A stretch of 64,000 nt of DNA from positions 2,645,151-2,709,150 of the forward strand of contig OZ024878.1 of assembly GCA_964017185.1 (NCBI GenBank), in the 5' to 3' direction. Below the pieces are notes generated by a model. It saw nothing but the letters and a program-made list of their open reading frames with translations, had not been told where the DNA came from and did not search any database. Positions within the stretch are counted from its first letter, which is position 1; each line of letters starts with the position of its first letter. This DNA is from Rugalucina vietnamica (Eukaryota > Mollusca > Bivalvia > Lucinida > Lucinidae). A program made the translations under genes and the position numbers. Below, piece by piece: positions 58,981 to 64,000 of the stretch.

Positions 58981-59923
58981 AGGACATCTATGGATTAGAT
59001 GGGAAAAGTCCCTAAAAGCCTAAAACCAAGGGATCATTTTTTAAACATGTAATTAAAGCCAATTTTTAAACTGTATTATTGGGTATTAATGTAAATTGTA
59101 CAAAAATGGACTTTGCAGCATTCCCAAATGCAAACAGGAAGAGATAACTCATGATTGTTTATACATATCCAAACGTTTACAATTACATACACAGTATATG
59201 TTCATGGAGCGAAATTATAGTTTCCTATGTATTTGACTGCACGTTTTTGCTATAAACCGAAGCAAAATTGATGTTGACGATATAAATAGTTTTCGTTTTG
59301 TCGTTATTACGCATGCGCATCATTGGTACATGTTTTACATTGTAAGGTCATTCTTCTTCCAATCACGCTTAAATGCTTATGTTCCACGGTCTGGTGAACA
59401 TCGTTCTCCCCCCTAGACCCAGCTTCTCGCTAACATATATCGTGTAAATATACATAAGGTGTCTCCAGTAAAACGATTTGTTTGGTCTTCGGGGGGAACA
59501 TACTTCAAAAATAAAAATAGTAATGGTCCCCATTTTTTAATTTCCGAGCGGAATCAAAATGATCTTAGAGCAGCTTCAAATGATGCGCATGCGCAATAAC
59601 AACAAAACCAAAACCAGTTTATGTCGACAACATCCATTTTGCTTCGATTCATAGCAAACAACTGCAGAAAAATACATCAGAAACTATGATTTTGCTCCAT
59701 GAACTGTAGCAGTGTGAAAAATTGTAAATATTTGGGTAGGTACAAAAAACAAGAATCATCTTCACTTATTTGCATTTAGAACTGCTGTTAAATCCATTTT
59801 TGTACAATTTACATATATATCTTATAATGCAGTTTAAAAGTTTGCTTAAATTACGTGTTTTAAAAATTGATCCCTCGGTTTTAGGCTTTTAGGTACTTTT
59901 CCCATCTAATCCATAGATGTCCT
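58981..59923. mobile_element. 943-bp full-length palindrome, TTA duplication
   Basis: Arms of ~470 bp in inverted orientation, starting AGGACATCTATGGATTAGAT; both contain CATGCGCATCAT and AAGCAAAAT. TTA flanks both sides (58978-58980, 59924-59926). The LR copy at 28233 lacks it. A 3-bp TTA duplication fits PIF/Harbinger-type mobilisation (inference). Confidence 0.8.
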
Positions 59924-60310
59924 TTAATAAAAAATGTGTCAGCCCGACGCAATAAACCAAATCAGCCAGTCAGTGGGGAAATAATGAGCTAACCCAGATA
60001 TGACGAATGGATTCAACCATCATTATCATTTGGGTGAGTCCACTGTCATTTTAAGGGGCATCAGGAGTAATTTTGAACGTTTGTCTAATTTTTCGGCGGA
60101 TTTCCTCGAAGCGAACAGAATAGCCCCAAATGGGACGCCGCACATCTAATGCTATACTGTTTGTCTATGTCCCAAAAATACCCTATAGATTCACTGTACA
60201 CCGTAGAATCAGTGAAAGACACTGTACCAGTGATTGAACACATTTTTGTGGCAAAAAATGCAAGATAGTGGTAAGTATTTGGCATGTTTTCGTGTAATCC
60301 GTTTGTTTTT

Positions 60311-61022
60311 GTGCCATAGTTTTTAGTTGATCACTTCGGTACATGTTCTTGTTTCATCTTATGGTCGACAAACCGCAAAAGGTGTTCGTAGGAGCATACG
60401 GGAGGTATTTGCTTTGGATTAGAGTTGTAAAAAAGTTTAAAGTCGCTGCATTTTCTCCTCTTGTTTTACTATCAAACATTTTTGAGAAAATAAAATACGC
60501 GCAAAAGAAAGAAATACTTCGGAACTTTCAATATAAGAAAACGCACGCTGATCCGTTCCGTCGATTTCGAAATTTCTAACCATGAAGGGAAAGGAACTAC
60601 TGTCCCAGTCAAAGAGAGGTCGATTTCTTTTTTGTACCCAGTTATATAAATTGGCTGTACGAAGTTATTGAAACTGCTGGCGAGTAAAATTGCCTTGTAA
60701 GCAAAGAAATATATGCCTTATTTAGGAATAATGGGCCAGTTTGCAAACCATATTAGTATATTACATCTTCTCGATTTACCTTTGCATTTTGTCAACCCCA
60801 TTTACTGCAAACACAGTTAGCAAAAACAAGTACTAGTAAATGACAATATTACTGATAAAGGTGTTTCTTAGGGAACCCAGCATTGTGTTATCTGCTCCTA
60901 AAGAAACCAATAAGAATATAAGGGGTTGAAGTTTATATCTATGAGCATTATCATTTGGTTAATTTCTATCAAAATCAATCAGCCTCAATATTTGTGGCCA
61001 AGAGCTTTTTCAATTAACAAAC
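60311..61022. other. No recognisable feature
   Basis: AT-rich; an open frame at 60343-60579 has no domain or repeat partner visible. Confidence 0.4.
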
Positions 61023-61165
61023 GAGGAGCCTCCGTGGTGCAATGGTTATGTCACTTGCATTATAAACCAAGGGTCCGAGTCGCAGGTTTGATTTTGGGCT
61101 TCTCCCAGTCTGTATGACGAGACTATAAACCGATGTACCGTCTATATATGACCTAGAACAGCTGG
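61023..61165 (+). mobile_element. tRNA-derived SINE, family A
   Basis: GAGCCTCCGTGGTGCAATGG head, CGCAGGTTTGATTTTGGGC (B box-like), GACTATAAACCGATG and TATATGACCTAGA tail. Confidence 0.75.
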
Positions 61166-61490
61166 CTTACTGTCACTCCGCTCCACTTCGGTACCTAGTT
61201 CCACTTATCTGACAGCTTAGCATAGATTGCATTTAAACCAATGTCGAAATGATTGCGGATTTCGTAAGCGACTTGCAGCTATGTTCTGTTGCTATTAATC
61301 GTATTATTTTTGTTATGTATTTGTACCAGTGCTGAAGATCTTCCAGAAAACACACAAAATTGCCTAAAACGCTTATATTAATGTAGAAAAACAAACAATT
61401 TTCGACTTTGAGTCGCTAATTCTACAGTAGTCTCCCCTGATCTATTTATAGACATCTTTGAAATTTTTCCAAAGCAAAAATGAAGTATTT

Positions 61491-62926
61491 TGCGCACCTC
61501 TCGTAGCTGATTTATTCTTATACTGCTACGAAAGAGATTTCATGGATTCTCTTAACCATGATAATCAAGCTGATGTTATCGAGGCTTTTAATTCCACTTC
61601 TAGGTACCTCGATGACCTTTTGAACATTGACAACCCTTATTTTGATGGTATGGTCAATCAAATTTATCCATCTGAACTACAGTTGAACAAAGCCAATATC
61701 TCGGATACCGAAGCCCCCTTTTTAGATATACATCTTTCTGTTGCAAATGGATTTGTTTCTTCTAAAATTTATGATAAGCGCGTTGACTTTGATTTTGATA
61801 TAGTAAATTTTCCTTTTTTGGATGGTGACGTTCCTCGTCGTGCTTCTTATGGTGTATACATTTCGCAATTTATTAGGTTTGCTAGAGTCTGCAATCATGT
61901 TACAGACTTCAACGCTCGAAATAAATCTTTAACGGCCAAACTTCTCCAACAGGGTTATCGGTATCATAAACTTCGAAAAACCTTTTCTAAATTTTATCGT
62001 AGACACTATGAATTGATTTCCAAATATAATGTTGGGTTAAAGACGCTTTTAAGTGAGGGTCTTTCGGAACCAGAATTTTATGGTGACTTGGTTTACAAAT
62101 TTAAGAAACTTATAGGAAGTAATGATTTTTCTTTTCAATTTAGAAAAATCATAACACGTTACAGACGTATAGGTTATAACTTGAATGTTATGCGACAGTC
62201 TGCATGCTTAGTTTTTAACCCAATCACGGTTGATAACTATGCTGCCTTCTTTAATTGCACGCCGGTGGGTCTGGCGTCAAACTCTATGATGGCCCCGACT
62301 TAAAGCTATGCATTTTAGTTGGTTGGGGCCGGAGCTTCTTGTCTGTTGCTTGGCCCACCGGGGTCCAACTGATGTTTTTCTTTTGCTCCGGAGTTGGTAA
62401 GTTATTTGGCGCCCAGGGATCTCCATCGTCGGGCAGCTTACTGAATCTGTGAGTCCTGGTTTTTGATTCATCAGGATGTTTATCATGATTTATTTGTTTG
62501 TTCTTGATGATTCATTTACTAGTTAGATATTCACCACAAGGACCGAAGAACTAACTAAATGTTATGAACCACTGCAGAAGCTGAGGGTGAGGTTACGGCC
62601 GTGTAAAATCGATTTAAACCCGCCAGTAACTTTGTGTTACTGATCGTTCCAAGTCGATACTTCTGTGGTGGTTCTTTTTGTTTTATGTCTTGGTGTTTAA
62701 AATATTTTTGTGCTGTTGGCGCCTTATGTGTGTTTTCATATTTTAGTTAAGTTAAGGTAACTGAGTGGCCACCTATTGGGAAAATAGCTGCTCATTCGGC
62801 TTACGAAATGTTTTCATGGTATAAGTGCCTGATTGTTAGTTTGGTTTTTTCCCGCCTCGGTTTTTGGAGTGGGAATCTTTTTCTGATTGCGCCTTTTCCT
62901 GATCTTTGCCTACTTGTACTTTTTTA
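61491..62926 (+). pseudogene. RT retroelement, 5'-truncated copy with open C-terminus
   Basis: Begins at CAPLVADLFLY (about residue 286 of the longest copy) and is open through YLDD to the MMAPT stop near 62303, then a complete 3' region to TACTTGTAC. Motif A and most of motif B are missing, so no active enzyme. Close to the copy at 19415, but without its frameshift or nested tail. Confidence 0.87.
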
Positions 62927-63104
62927 TGATTCTGCGTACTTAAACAACTAGAATATTTATAATTTATGTCATATATGCAAGAAAAGATCTAACATAAGTT
63001 AGAATAACACAGTTTTGTAGTTTCGCTGAATTTTCATTTTCGACCAAGGTCTGAATATATCCTATTTCCGTCGGTATGGAGAGGTATAACGGAATACCGA
63101 TGGA

Positions 63105-63170
63105 AATATTCCGTCTATATATGACCTTGGCGGTTGGTGGGACGTTCAAACCCCAATCAACCAACCAAGA
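63105..63170 (+). mobile_element. SINE family A, 3' end only
   Basis: CCGTCTATATATGACCTTGG to ACCCCAATCAACCAACC. Confidence 0.6.
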
Positions 63171-64000
63171 CATAAACAGGTTGGATCAACGTTGACAATA
63201 CTGATAAATCAGACGACATTTCCAATCTACCATATATATGACGTTACACTCTGCTAAACGTGTATAATAAGTCCGTGCTTTATTTTACGTGTACATTGGT
63301 TATTTTATCTCGGATACACATGTCTAAAAGTCTGAAGTTAGATTATGATTATTTTCGCCATTTTCGTTTTGATACTTTGTGCAATGTTTTACTATTATTA
63401 TCAAGTCGCATGTATAATTCTCTCGCTGATGGCTTAGTACTTAAAACGTAAATGTATTTCAATGAAGTGAAATTGAGGTTTACTTATACACTGAGGGGAA
63501 CTTCTAACGCAACACTTTCATTTTCCATCATATCTCAAAAATTAAACCACCAAATTCATTGAAATTTTCCGCAAACATAAATCAATTATGCTTGCGTATT
63601 GTCTGTATTTTTCACTGAAATTGATTGTCCACAACCTATAGAATATTAAGTTTATCTAACAAGACTCAAAAATGAAAAAGCCACGACATTTGGCGAATTT
63701 AATAGTATCACAGCGGTGTCTCAAAACGTATCATATCAAGCTCGTATCCCGTATCCCTAACCCCACGAGCTTGCAAATAAGTTTTCAAGCAATAAAAAAA
63801 AACAACATATGATGTGTTTAGTCCAAGAAGTAGCGTTATTGGTTACCTCTGGGATGCGTTTAAAAACAGGCATGTGCGGTGTGTTGTTTCAAGAAATCCG
63901 CAGTAGCTGAAGTAGATCCTTATGGAGGAGTAGAGAAACATCCCACACGGACTTGCTATGAAATAAATATGTTTTGTTTATGAGGAGGAGGTGTTCCTGT
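63171..64000. other. No recognisable feature
   Basis: AT-rich sequence with only short frames; nothing supported to the window end. Confidence 0.4.

Larger units (their letters stand above)
56787..60310 (+). repeat. Long dispersed repeat LR, second copy
   Basis: Colinear with the LR parts at 17900-19172, 25702-25890 and 28111-28860 but without their large insertions; it has two palindromic MITEs of its own (57741-58364 and 58981-59923). Sites homologous to E1 (58655-58663) and the 2.2 kb foldback (~58853) are empty here. No conserved frame. Confidence 0.75.

Noticed and set aside
62255-62486. Open frames over the RT stop and 3' region (HAGGSGVKLYDGPDLK and its antisense)
   Set aside because: Recur in every RT copy only because the DNA is repeated; they overlap the RT C-terminus in another frame and have no independent support.

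Overview
The window is AT-rich, repeat-saturated eukaryotic DNA with no prokaryotic operons. It most likely comes from a mollusc, probably a bivalve. That is an inference from the repeat types (tRNA-headed SINEs, a repeat containing runs of GTCCGTC, palindromic AT-rich satellites) and from a single-exon double-B-box gene of a kind expanded in bivalves. Only two host-like or large protein genes can be supported, and both carry breaks.

Layout. 1-4.2 kb: copies of a YLDD reverse-transcriptase (RT) retroelement, a foldback with an (AT)n tract, and a hammerhead-bearing repeat. 4.2-17.4 kb: scattered MITEs, four kinds of SINE and small duplications. 17.4-30.1 kb: one copy of a long dispersed repeat (LR) split by two large insertions, a 6.5 kb TIR element holding a ~185-bp satellite and a 2.2 kb foldback built on a 21-bp palindromic tandem repeat. 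31.7-34.1 kb: two hammerhead-bearing repeats. 34.1-35.5 kb: a B-box/beta-propeller (TRIM-like) gene with one internal stop codon. 37.5-52.5 kb: a 14.9 kb DNA transposon, TTAA-flanked, with a multi-exon transposase gene ending in a DEDD-exonuclease-like motif; later insertions include a near-complete RT element. 52.5-64 kb: more RT tails, another hammerhead repeat, and a second LR copy with two palindromic MITEs.

The two most informative results come from comparing copies inside the window. First, the boundaries of three large insertions are shown by uninterrupted paralogous sites elsewhere in the window. Second, several dispersed repeats carry type I hammerhead ribozyme motifs (cleanest at 33975-34018 and 54818-54861), in two places as pairs about 325-370 bp apart. 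That is the arrangement expected of retrozyme-like elements that could yield small circular RNAs. All assignments are by eye; no alignment or database search was run.
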